A stretch of 6,509 bases of DNA, from contig JASHQO010000344.1 in the NCBI GenBank assembly GCA_030039105.1, positions 1-6,509 of the forward strand, given 5' to 3'. Positions 1 through 5,553 of this stretch are shown in pieces. Source of the stretch: Xanthobacteraceae bacterium (lineage in GTDB: Bacteria; Pseudomonadota; Alphaproteobacteria; Rhizobiales; Xanthobacteraceae). Every line of letters starts with the position of its first letter. Within the stretch, counting starts at the first letter, position 1. Under the pieces are notes generated by a model that saw only the letters and a list, made by a program, of their open reading frames with translations, did no database searches and was not told where the DNA came from. A program made the position numbers and the translations under genes.

Positions 1-1424
1 AACCATTGCGGCGTGTTGCGGAAGATGATCGGCTTCTTCGACCGCCACGAATGCGGATATTGATGTTTTAGGCGGCCGCGCGCGATCAGCATGCCGGCGT
101 CGATCAGGGCCTTGATCACCGCCTCGTTGGCGTCGCCCTTCTCGCCCTTGTCGGTGATGACGCGCTTGCCGGTGAAGCCCGGCGCCTGCTCGGTGAAGCG
201 GCCGTCGGCGTCGACCGTGTAGGGGATTGTGGTGTTGATTTTTTGATGTTCCAACCCTTGCGCGTTTGCGATCCACACCTCGAAGTCGTCACGTCCATGT
301 CCAGGCGCTGTATGCACAAAACCGGTGCCTGCATCGTCGGTAACGTGCTCGCCGGCGAGCAGAGGAACTCGGAAATCATAGTTTCCAGCAAAGCCGCTCA
401 GCGGATGCTTACAGATCAGCTTCCCAACAAGCCGCGAGTTTACATCTGAGACCCTCTTATAAGCCGTTACCCGCGCTGTTCTAAGGACATCGAGCGCTAG
501 CTTGTCTGCGAGGATTAAGAGGTCGCCCCCTTTTGCCCAATTATCCGAAGGCGCATCGGTAACTTCATAGAGGCCATAACTTATTCGTGGCGAATAACTG
601 ATGGCTCGATTCCCGGGAACGGTCCAAGGCGTCGTGGTCCAAATCACGACGCTTGCGGACTTTATTTTCTGTAGAGAATTTTCCGCTTCCTCGGCTTGAG
701 CACCCCAGTATGAAAATGTTTGGGGGTAATCAACCGGAAACTTCACCCACACCTGGTCCGAGACATAATACTCATACTCGACCTCGGCCTCGGCCAGCGC
801 GGTCTTCTCCACCACCGACCACATCACCGGCTTCGAGCCGCGATAGAGCGTGCCGTTGGCGGCGAACTTCATCAGCTCGCGGGCGATCTGCGCCTCGGCG
901 GCGAAGTCCATCGTGGTGTAGGGATGCGACCAGTCGCCGACCACGCCGAGCCGCTCGAACTCGCCGCGCTGCACCTTGATCCAGTGCTCGGCGAATTGCC
1001 GGCATTCCTTGCGGAATTCGACCAGCGCCGCGGCGTCGGCAAAGTCCGGCTTCGGCTTGCCCTTGGCGCGGTAGTTCTCTTCCTCGATCTTCCACTCGAT
1101 CGGCAGGCCGTGGCAGTCCCAGCCCGGCACGTAGTTGGAATCGAAACCCAGCATCTGCTGGCTCTTCGTCACCACGTCCTTGAGGATCTTGTTGAGCGCA
1201 TGGCCGATATGGATGTTGCCGTTGGCATAGGGCGGCCCGTCGTGCAGCACGAAGCGCGGCCGGCCCTTGGCGGCGCCGCGCAGCTTGCCGTAGAGGTCGA
1301 TGTCCTGCCAGCGCTTGAGCAGCACCGGCTCCTTCTGCGGCAGGCCGGCACGCATCGGGAAATCGGTCTTGGGCAGAAACAGCGTCTCTGAGTAATCGCG
1401 CGCTTTCGTCGATGCGTCGGTCAT
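1..1424 (-). CDS. ileS: Isoleucyl-tRNA synthetase, N-terminal 474 codons (3' end outside window)
   Basis: Class I aminoacyl-tRNA synthetase that charges tRNA-Ile in the cytoplasm and hydrolyses mischarged Val-tRNA-Ile. I translated the strand codon by codon from the ATG at 1424-1422 to the window edge; the frame is open throughout with no stop or shift. Visible motifs are the ATP-binding HIGH signature at residues 72-75 (in PYANGNIHIGH), GWDCHGLPIE at 101-110, the editing-site threonine motif WTTTPWT at 262-268 (T263-T265), and GTGFVHTAPGHGRDDF ending near D380. H371 and D380 align with the E. coli editing residues H333 and D342. KMSKS and the anticodon-binding domain are beyond the window. 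The N-terminus (MTDASTKARDYSETLFLPKT) matches the usual rhizobial start; the SD sequence is weak. The spacing between the two editing motifs is about 16 residues longer than in E. coli. Codon use inside the editing domain differs sharply from the rest (separate entry). Identity is certain. Confidence 0.97.
   Translation of the reverse strand, partial: MTDASTKARDYSETLFLPKTDFPMRAGLPQKEPVLLKRWQDIDLYGKLRGAAKGRPRFVLHDGPPYANGNIHIGHALNKILKDVVTKSQQMLGFDSNYVPGWDCHGLPIEWKIEEENYRAKGKPKPDFADAAALVEFRKECRQFAEHWIKVQRGEFERLGVVGDWSHPYTTMDFAAEAQIARELMKFAANGTLYRGSKPVMWSVVEKTALAEAEVEYEYYVSDQVWVKFPVDYPQTFSYWGAQAEEAENSLQKIKSASVVIWTTTPWTVPGNRAISYSPRISYGLYEVTDAPSDNWAKGGDLLILADKLALDVLRTARVTAYKRVSDVNSRLVGKLICKHPLSGFAGNYDFRVPLLAGEHVTDDAGTGFVHTAPGHGRDDFEVWIANAQGLEHQKINTTIPYTVDADGRFTEQAPGFTGKRVITDKGEKGDANEAVIKALIDAGMLIARGRLKHQYPHSWRSKKPIIFRNTPQW
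241..722 (-). other. Low-GC3 segment inside ileS, coinciding with the CP1 editing domain
   Basis: Counting third positions by hand for codons 235-394 gives 82 of 160 ending in G or C. Per 20-codon block, starting at codon 235, the counts are 6, 14, 7, 12, 10, 10, 12 and 11. Neighbouring blocks give 20 (codons 195-214), 14 (215-234), 18 (395-414) and 20 (415-434). The segment uses codons nearly absent from the other genes here, such as ATA, AGA, AGG, TTA, CTA, GTA, CGA and AGT. It spans the threonine-rich editing peptide and the HTAPGHG motif. The edges are fairly sharp, near 770-720 on the 5' side and 240-230 on the 3' side. The protein stays in frame with all editing residues present. Recombinational import is my inference; the composition shift is directly seen. 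Confidence 0.75.
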
Positions 1425-1591
1425 CGAGCGCCGTTCTAACAAGCCTGTTGCGGTGCGGAAAGGGTCTGCCCGGCGCCCGCCAAAGCCCGCCCGGAACACC
1501 CCCGCGGAACGACCGCGCCAATGTGGCGTTGATCCGTCAGGGAATGTCGGCGGCCCGCCAGGGGACGCAAGTGTGGGCAACGGAGGGTTTT

Positions 1592-2689
1592 GTGGAATAT
1601 TTCCGGGCCAAGCGCGAACTTCACCATGCGCTGGTCATTTCGGACCCGCTACCGGTCGACAACGTCAAGACGGTGTGGGCGTCGGCCGGCCAGGCCGCGA
1701 CCATCGGTATCTTCCTGATCCTGTTCGGCGCCTTCCTTTATATCGGCCGCGCCATCCTGCTGCCGATCCTGGCCGCCGCGGTGGTCTCCATGACGCTGGC
1801 GCCGCTGGTCAAGGCCGCCAAGCGGCGAGGCATCCCGCCGTGGCTCACCGGCCTCGTCATCGTCACCTTGGCGCTCGGCGCTCTTGGCGTCGCCGCGACC
1901 GCGCTTGCCGGCCCGGTCAGCGAATGGGTCAGGCGCGCGCCGGAGATCGGCGCCACCCTCAAGGACCGCCTCGCGGTGCTCGATCAGCCGCTCGCCTCGC
2001 TCCACCAATTGCACACCGCGCTATTCGGCAACGCCGGCGGCGCGCTCAACGTCAATACGCCGGACATCGTGCTGCCGGTGGTCGCCTTCATCACGCCGGC
2101 CGCCGGCGAGCTGCTGTTATTCTTCGGTACGCTGTTGTTCTTCCTGATCGGCCAGATCGAGCTGCGCAACTCGCTGGTGTCGATGTTCGGCAACCACGAC
2201 ACAAAACTGCGGTTTCTGAAAATCATGCGCGACATCGAGCGCAACCTCGCCGGCTATCTCACCGTGGTGACGTGCATCAATGCCGCGCTCGGCATCATCG
2301 TCGCCATCGGCGTCTGGCTCATCGGCTATCCCAACCCGGTGATCTTCGGCGTGCTGGCCGGGCTTTTGAACTACGTGCCCTATGTCGGGCCCGGCATCAT
2401 GGTGGTGGTGCTGTTCGGCGTCGGCCTGGTGAGCTTCTCCTCGATCGGCCACGCGTTGATCGCGCCGGCATGCTTGATCGCGCTGACCACCATGGAAGGC
2501 CATTTTGTCACGCCGACCATCGTCGGCCGCCGCCTGACGCTCAATCCGCTCCTGGTGCTCCTGGCGCTGGCGTTCTGGACCTGGATGTGGGGCCCGTTCG
2601 GCGCCTTTCTCGCCGTGCCGCTGTCGATCGTCGGCCTCGTCGTCTTCAACCACCTGCTGCCGGCCGAAGACGTGAAACTGCCGGATTGA
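1592..2689 (+). CDS. AI-2E family (PerM-like) transporter, polytopic membrane protein
   Basis: Inner-membrane protein of the AI-2E/PerM family (formerly UPF0118/DUF20). Members include the E. coli AI-2 exporter TqsA and some Na+/H+ antiporters; the substrate here cannot be told. From the GTG at 1592 the product has 365 residues, normal for the family. Hydrophobic segments lie near residues 35-52, 53-72, 85-108, 163-188, 228-253, 256-303 and 319-353. Family signatures are the block from 255 to 278, with GVLAGLLNYVPYVGPG, and the C-terminal block from 314 to 349, with TPTIVGRRLTLNPLLVLLALA and WGPFGAFLAVP. The GTG is chosen because GGAGG at 1582-1586 sits 5 bases upstream and the product then has a family-like N-terminus. 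An in-frame ATG at 1544 (381 residues) has only a poorly placed SD, and an ATG at 1412 would overlap ileS. The gene is divergent from ileS. Confidence 0.9.
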   Translation: MEYFRAKRELHHALVISDPLPVDNVKTVWASAGQAATIGIFLILFGAFLYIGRAILLPILAAAVVSMTLAPLVKAAKRRGIPPWLTGLVIVTLALGALGVAATALAGPVSEWVRRAPEIGATLKDRLAVLDQPLASLHQLHTALFGNAGGALNVNTPDIVLPVVAFITPAAGELLLFFGTLLFFLIGQIELRNSLVSMFGNHDTKLRFLKIMRDIERNLAGYLTVVTCINAALGIIVAIGVWLIGYPNPVIFGVLAGLLNYVPYVGPGIMVVVLFGVGLVSFSSIGHALIAPACLIALTTMEGHFVTPTIVGRRLTLNPLLVLLALAFWTWMWGPFGAFLAVPLSIVGLVVFNHLLPAEDVKLPD

Positions 2690-2704
2690 GCAGGCCTATC
2701 GCCA

Positions 2705-2750
2705 TTGACCTGGGATCAATGGAACTTCTCCACGGTTGGACCATTATTCG
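2705..2750 (+). promoter_or_regulatory. Possible EcfG-type (general stress sigma) promoter upstream of the DUF883 gene
   Basis: GGAAC at 2721-2725 is followed after exactly 16 bases by CATT at 2742-2745. The alphaproteobacterial EcfG sigma-factor consensus is GGAAC-N16/17-CGTT, so this matches the -35 fully and the -10 in three of four positions. It lies 40 bases before the ATG of a protein family that is stress/stationary-phase induced in E. coli (YqjD, RpoS dependent). A TTGACC at 2705-2710 could be a housekeeping -35 but has no convincing -10 at 16-18 bases. This is motif resemblance only. Confidence 0.35.
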
Positions 2751-2785
2751 ATCAAACGGGAATTCCAGCGTACGGAGATGGCATC

Positions 2786-3178
2786 ATGAACACCGCCGCA
2801 TCGGCATCGCAAAATGCGCGCGACACCGCCAAGGACGCCCGCGAGGGCTTGCGCGAGGTGCGCAAGGCGGCCAACGAGACCGCCGACGACATCCAGAGCG
2901 ACCTAGAGGCGCTGCGCGACGATTTCGGCAAGCTTGCCGAGCAGGTCGCCGGCATCCTCGCCAACAAGGGCAGCGCCGCATGGCAGCGGGCGCGCGGCAC
3001 CGTCGGCGACGTGGTGTCGGACGCCCAGGACAAGGGCCGCGAGGCGGCCGGCGCGGTACGCGACGTCTCCGACAACTTCGTCGGTGCGCTCGATGATTCG
3101 ATCAAGAAACGGCCCTACGCCACCTTGGCGCTGGTTGCGGCGATCGGCTTTTTGTTCGGCGCGACTTGGCGCCGTTGA
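2786..3178 (+). CDS. DUF883 family protein (YqjD/ElaB-like), C-tail membrane-anchored
   Basis: A 130-residue protein. Residues 1-105 are charged, alanine-rich and probably helical or coiled coil (SASQNARDTAKDAREG, KAANETADDIQSDLEALRDD). Residues 108-130 form the typical DUF883 C-terminus: KKRPYATLALVAAIGFLFG followed by ATWRR, a single membrane segment with glycines and an arginine end. In E. coli the relatives YqjD, ElaB and YgaM are inner-membrane proteins that bind ribosomes in stationary phase; whether that holds here is inference. The start is the ATG at 2786, with GGAG at 2774-2777 eight bases upstream; a TTG at 2705 in the same frame is unlikely. The YqjE-like gene follows after 39 bases, the same order as yqjD-yqjE in enterobacteria, so the two are probably co-transcribed. 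Confidence 0.9.
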   Translation: MNTAASASQNARDTAKDAREGLREVRKAANETADDIQSDLEALRDDFGKLAEQVAGILANKGSAAWQRARGTVGDVVSDAQDKGREAAGAVRDVSDNFVGALDDSIKKRPYATLALVAAIGFLFGATWRR

Positions 3179-3217
3179 CCCCCGGCGCCGCTGAAGATTA
3201 GCGCCCGCGAGAACGCC

Positions 3218-3670
3218 ATGCTCAAGAGCTGGATGCGCGACGTCACGCTTGCGATCCAGGCCAGAAGCGGCGCCACCGCAGCCGTCGGCATCTGGCTGGC
3301 GATCGTCGCCATCGCGGCGCTCACCGCCTTCATCTTCCTGTGCGTCGCCGCCTATGACTGGCTGGCGCTGCAATTGGGCAGCGTCTTCGCCGGGCTGATC
3401 GTGGCCGGCGTGTTCATCGCGATCGCGCTCGTCGGCCTCATCGTCTGCGCGCTGCTGCGCAAGCGCGCTCGGCAGCGCGCCATCCTGGAACGCACGGCGC
3501 GCGCACACGCGCCGTCCTGGCTGCTCGACCCTCGCCTTCTCAGCATGGCCGTGCAGATCGGCCGCGAGATCGGCTGGCAGCGCATCGTGCCGGTGGCGCT
3601 GCTCGGCTTCATGGCGGCGCAATGGACCCGCGAGTATCATCGCCAGCACGGCAATAAAGCCGCCAAATAA
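3218..3670 (+). CDS. Small membrane protein, YqjE/phage-holin (Phage_holin_3_6)-like
   Basis: A 150-residue protein with two clear transmembrane helices at about residues 21-47 and 52-80, separated by a very short turn (YDWLAL), then a strongly basic segment RKRARQR at 81-87. A weaker hydrophobic stretch lies at 122-133 (RIVPVALLGFMA), and the tail is basic (REYHRQHGNKAAK). The topology and position directly after a DUF883 gene fit the YqjE family, which databases label phage holin family; nothing here suggests a prophage or lysis role. The ATG at 3218 has only a weak purine-rich SD (GCGAGA). The gene ends 18 bases before the stop codon of the convergent ribF, with no terminator visible between them. 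Exact function is unknown. Confidence 0.82.
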   Translation: MLKSWMRDVTLAIQARSGATAAVGIWLAIVAIAALTAFIFLCVAAYDWLALQLGSVFAGLIVAGVFIAIALVGLIVCALLRKRARQRAILERTARAHAPSWLLDPRLLSMAVQIGREIGWQRIVPVALLGFMAAQWTREYHRQHGNKAAK

Positions 3671-3688
3671 TCAGCCTACGGTCTCAAA

Positions 3689-4648
3689 TCAAATGGGCGG
3701 GAACGCGTCGCCGGCGCGCATCAACGCATCCCGCGCCCGCGCGCTGTCATCCTTCATCTGGGCGATCAGGGCAGCCGCCGAATCGAACATCCGCTCCTCG
3801 CGGATCCAGTCGATGAAGGCGACATCGACGGTCTTGCCGTAGAGGTCGCCGGTAAAGTCGAACACAAAGACCTCGAGCAGCACGGCGCCGGTGTCGTACA
3901 TCGGACGGCGGCCGAAATTGGCAACGCCGTCATGGCGCCGGCCGTCGACGGCGATGCGCACCGCGTAGATGCCGTGGCGCAGCCCGCAGGCGGCGTCGAG
4001 CGTGAGGTTCGCGGTTGGAAAGCCGAGCTCGCGGCCGCGCTTGTCGCCGTGCACCACCTCCCCGGAGACGAACCACGGATAGCCGAGAAACTCGTTGGCC
4101 TCGGCAATGCGGCCCGCCGCCAGCGCCTCGCGGATCGGGCCGGACGACACCGGACGGCCGGCGTCCTCGAAGCGCGGCACCACGTCGACGGTGAAGCCGT
4201 AGTGCCGGCCCTGGCTCTTGAGGAAATCCGGCGATCCGGCGCGATTCATGCCGAAATGGAAATTGAAGCCGATCACGGCGCCGCTCACGGCGAAGCGCTC
4301 CGCCAGGATGCGCTTGACGAAGTCCTCGGCCGATAGGCCCGCCAGCGCCGCGTCGAAGGTCAGCACGATGGCGCCATCGAGCCCGGTCGAGGCCAGGAGC
4401 CGCAGCTTGGCGGCCGGATCGGTCAGCCGGAACAGCGGCTCGGTCGGATTGAAGAAGGCACGGGGATGCGGCTCGAAAGTCAGCACCGCGGCGGGCTTGC
4501 CAAGCGCCCGGGCGCGCTCCCTCGCCACGCCGATCACGGCGCGGTGGCCGCGGTGGACGCCGTCGAAATTGCCGATGGCGACCACGGCGCCACGCAAGGC
4601 GTCATCAGGCGCGCTGTCGCGCACGACGAGGAAATTTTTCGCCGGCAT
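3689..4648 (-). CDS. ribF: Bifunctional riboflavin kinase / FMN adenylyltransferase (FAD synthetase)
   Basis: Cytoplasmic enzyme that phosphorylates riboflavin to FMN and adenylates FMN to FAD. The 319-residue length is normal. The N-terminal adenylyltransferase module shows the nucleotidyl-transferase motif GNFDGVHRGH at residues 26-35, TFEPHPRAFF from 57, GFNFHFG at 127-133 and SSGPIR at 168-173, the counterpart of the ISSTxIR motif. The C-terminal kinase module shows GFPTAN at 199-204, the VANFGRRPMYD loop at 232-242 and LLEVFVFDF at 247-255, where E249 is the expected catalytic glutamate. N129 replaces the aspartate seen in many RibF proteins; asparagine also occurs in actinobacterial enzymes, so activity is not in doubt. 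The ATG at 4648-4646 gives the usual N-terminus; its SD is poor. In many Rhizobiales ribF lies next to ileS on the same strand; here three opposite-strand genes separate them. Confidence 0.97.
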   Translation of the reverse strand: MPAKNFLVVRDSAPDDALRGAVVAIGNFDGVHRGHRAVIGVARERARALGKPAAVLTFEPHPRAFFNPTEPLFRLTDPAAKLRLLASTGLDGAIVLTFDAALAGLSAEDFVKRILAERFAVSGAVIGFNFHFGMNRAGSPDFLKSQGRHYGFTVDVVPRFEDAGRPVSSGPIREALAAGRIAEANEFLGYPWFVSGEVVHGDKRGRELGFPTANLTLDAACGLRHGIYAVRIAVDGRRHDGVANFGRRPMYDTGAVLLEVFVFDFTGDLYGKTVDVAFIDWIREERMFDSAAALIAQMKDDSARARDALMRAGDAFPPI

Positions 4649-4679
4649 CGGGCTTCAATAGTTAAGAAATGCTAGCCGG

Positions 4680-4712
4680 GCTAGTGCCGTGCCGGCCCGG
4701 CCGAAGTCAAGC
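4680..4712 (-). promoter_or_regulatory. Weak candidate promoter for ribF
   Basis: On the minus strand TTGACT (4710-4705) resembles a -35 element in otherwise very GC-rich DNA, about 57 bases before the ribF start. The matching -10 position, 17-18 bases on, reads GCACTA or CACTAG, a poor match to TATAAT. Offered as the best candidate only. Confidence 0.25.
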
Positions 4713-4754
4713 CGGACGGCCGGCCGCGGCCGGGAATTCCACCTTTTCCAGCGG

Positions 4755-4770
4755 TTAACCCATCCTCAAA
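4755..4770 (+). promoter_or_regulatory. CtrA-like binding motif in the ribF-cheY divergent region
   Basis: TTAA at 4755-4758, seven bases, then TCAAA at 4766-4770. The CtrA consensus in alphaproteobacteria is TTAA-N7-TTAAC, so the first half matches fully and the second differs at two positions. It sits about 115 bases upstream of the cheY start. CtrA controls motility and chemotaxis genes in several alphaproteobacteria. Motif resemblance only. Confidence 0.3.
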
Positions 4771-4798
4771 CACCGCAGAGTAATTTTGTGGGTCATCC

Positions 4799-4868
4799 GG
4801 CAGGGGGACTGGTCCAGAACGGACAACCCTGCCTTCTTGCGATGGGCGGGACGCGTCGGGTCCCGCCC
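4799..4868 (+). promoter_or_regulatory. Two tandem hairpins in the cheY leader
   Basis: Hairpin 1 pairs GGCAGGG (4799-4805) with CCCTGCC (4827-4833), with an inner stem GTCC (4812-4815) / GGAC (4821-4824) closing a five-base loop. Hairpin 2 pairs GGGCGGGAC (4844-4852) with GTCCCGCCC (4860-4868), nine perfect pairs around a seven-base loop. Hairpin 2 ends three bases before the cheY Shine-Dalgarno sequence AGGAG (4872-4876). If both lie in the transcript they could affect ribosome access or mRNA stability; the transcription start is not known. Confidence 0.45.
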
Positions 4869-4883
4869 GCCAGGAGCAGGGGC

Positions 4884-5294
4884 ATGGCTCTCGACCCGTC
4901 AATTCCGGTGCTGGTGGTCGATGATTACAGCACCATGGTTCGCATCATTCGCAATCTGCTGCGGCAGCTCGGCTTCGCCGACGTCGACGATGCCCGCGAC
5001 GGCGCCAGCGCGCTGGAAAAGATGCACGTCCGGCGCTACGGCCTCGTCATCTCCGATTGGAACATGGAGCCGATGACCGGCTACGACCTGCTGCGCCAGG
5101 TGCGCGCCGATCCGAGCCTGGGCGACGTGCCGTTCATCATGGTGACCGCGGAATCCAAGACCGAGAACGTCATTGCGGCGAAGAAGGCCGGCGTCAACAA
5201 TTACATCGTCAAGCCATTCAACGCCCAGACCCTGAAATCCAAGATCGAGGCGGTGTTCGCCGAGAAGGTCGAGCACACCGCGGCCGGCTCCTAG
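4884..5294 (+). CDS. cheY: CheY-type single-domain response regulator
   Basis: A 136-residue receiver domain with no output domain. It carries all CheY landmarks: acidic pair D13-D14 (VVDDYSTMVR), phosphoacceptor D58 in VISDWNMEPMTG, T88 in MVTAES, Y107, and K110 in YIVKPF. These correspond to D12, D13, D57, T87, Y106 and K109 of E. coli CheY. The DWNM after the phosphorylation site and the MVTAE-K-ENVIAA-KAG pattern are typical of true chemotaxis CheY proteins that bind the flagellar switch after phosphorylation by CheA. The start is the ATG at 4884 with AGGAG seven bases upstream; an in-frame ATG at 4689 would add 65 residues unlike any receiver domain. No other che or flagellar gene is in the window, so this is a stand-alone copy and its kinase cannot be named. 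Its stop codon touches a palindromic repeat. Confidence 0.93.
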   Translation: MALDPSIPVLVVDDYSTMVRIIRNLLRQLGFADVDDARDGASALEKMHVRRYGLVISDWNMEPMTGYDLLRQVRADPSLGDVPFIMVTAESKTENVIAAKKAGVNNYIVKPFNAQTLKSKIEAVFAEKVEHTAAGS

Positions 5295-5416
5295 AGCGGG
5301 ATGAGTTTTGGTTGCATCGTCGTCCCGCTCAAGCCTTTTGCTTGCGCATGATCTTTTCCGAACACCGGTTGCCACCCTCGGATCAAGTCCGCGGGCCGGC
5401 TTTTTCGGGATCAAGC
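5292..5416. repeat. Rhizobial-type intergenic palindromic repeat
   Basis: Begins with CTAGAGCGGGATGAG at the cheY stop codon and ends near the GGGATCAAGC at 5407-5416. Inner parts read GCGCATGATCTTTTCCGAA (5345-5362), an ACCGGTT core, CGGATCAAGTCCG and TTTTTCGGGATCAAGC. GCATGATC (5346-5353) is inverted as GATCAAGC (5409-5416) with one mismatch. I recall very similar dispersed repeats (TAGAGC...GCATGATCTTTTCCGAAAACCGG...CGGGATCATGC) at gene ends in Bradyrhizobium, Rhodopseudomonas and relatives; this was not searched. It is non-coding. Confidence 0.65.
5294..5339 (+). terminator. Stem-loop immediately after cheY, likely terminator
   Basis: GAGCGGGATGA (5294-5304) pairs with TCGTCCCGCTC (5320-5330): eleven pairs including one G-U, with a 15-base loop. 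A TTTT at 5336-5339 follows five bases later, a weak U-tract. The stem begins on the last base of the cheY stop codon. It is also the 5' part of the palindromic repeat, so termination may be secondary to repeat origin. Confidence 0.5.
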
Positions 5417-5431
5417 TTTAGCGGGCTTGGT

Positions 5432-5478
5432 GCCCCGGCCGCGATGCAGCGTGAAACGGTGCATCGCTGATCCGGGGC
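5432..5478. repeat. Strong palindrome in the cheY-HAD convergent region
   Basis: Outer stem GCCCCGG (5432-5438) / CCGGGGC (5472-5478) and inner stem GCGATGCA (5441-5448) / TGCATCGC (5460-5467), both perfect, with a small tip CGT-GAA-ACG at 5450-5458. Between the two stems are CC on one side and TGAT on the other. Probably a dispersed repeat unit or a bidirectional terminator; no T-run follows on either strand. Confidence 0.55.
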
Positions 5479-5506
5479 CTTCGCAAATTCAGAGTTCGCG
5501 ACGATC

Positions 5507-5542
5507 CCGGGTCAGCAGCGCATCACTGCGTGCTGCGCCTGG
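5507..5542. terminator. Hairpin just beyond the HAD gene stop
   Basis: CAGCAGCGCA (5513-5522) pairs with TGCGTGCTG (5527-5535) around a four-base loop, with G5518 bulged. An outer CCGGG/CCTGG stem (5507-5511 with 5538-5542) adds five pairs, one of them G-U. It lies 11 bases past the stop codon of the minus-strand HAD gene, a plausible place for termination, but no U-tract follows. It may instead be another repeat unit. Confidence 0.4.
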
Positions 5543-5553
5543 AAACACGGCGC

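Noticed and set aside
772..1521. Minus-strand open frame of 249 codons overlapping ileS
   Set aside because: Frame-shifted shadow of ileS; the true ileS frame is continuous and carries all synthetase motifs.
1412..1591. Earlier starts for the AI-2E gene (ATG 1412 or 1544)
   Set aside because: ATG 1412 lies inside ileS and adds a non-family sequence. ATG 1544 has a poorly placed SD, whereas GTG 1592 has GGAGG at ideal spacing. The 1544 start cannot be fully excluded.
1453..3096. Very long plus-strand open frame (547 codons)
   Set aside because: It runs across the AI-2E gene and into the DUF883 gene in another frame. Its product is Arg/Ala/Pro-rich with no fold signature, as expected for a shadow frame in high-GC DNA.
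2903..3649. Minus-strand open frame of 248 codons antisense to the DUF883 and YqjE-like genes
   Set aside because: Low-complexity product, no SD at its start, and it lies opposite two genes with recognisable families.
3218..3670. Prophage remnant suggested by the holin-like family label
   Set aside because: No other phage gene is present, and pairing with a DUF883 gene is the normal YqjD-YqjE housekeeping arrangement.
4689..4883. 65-residue N-terminal extension of CheY
   Set aside because: The ATG at 4884 has a good SD and gives a standard-length receiver domain. The extension is translated hairpin leader.
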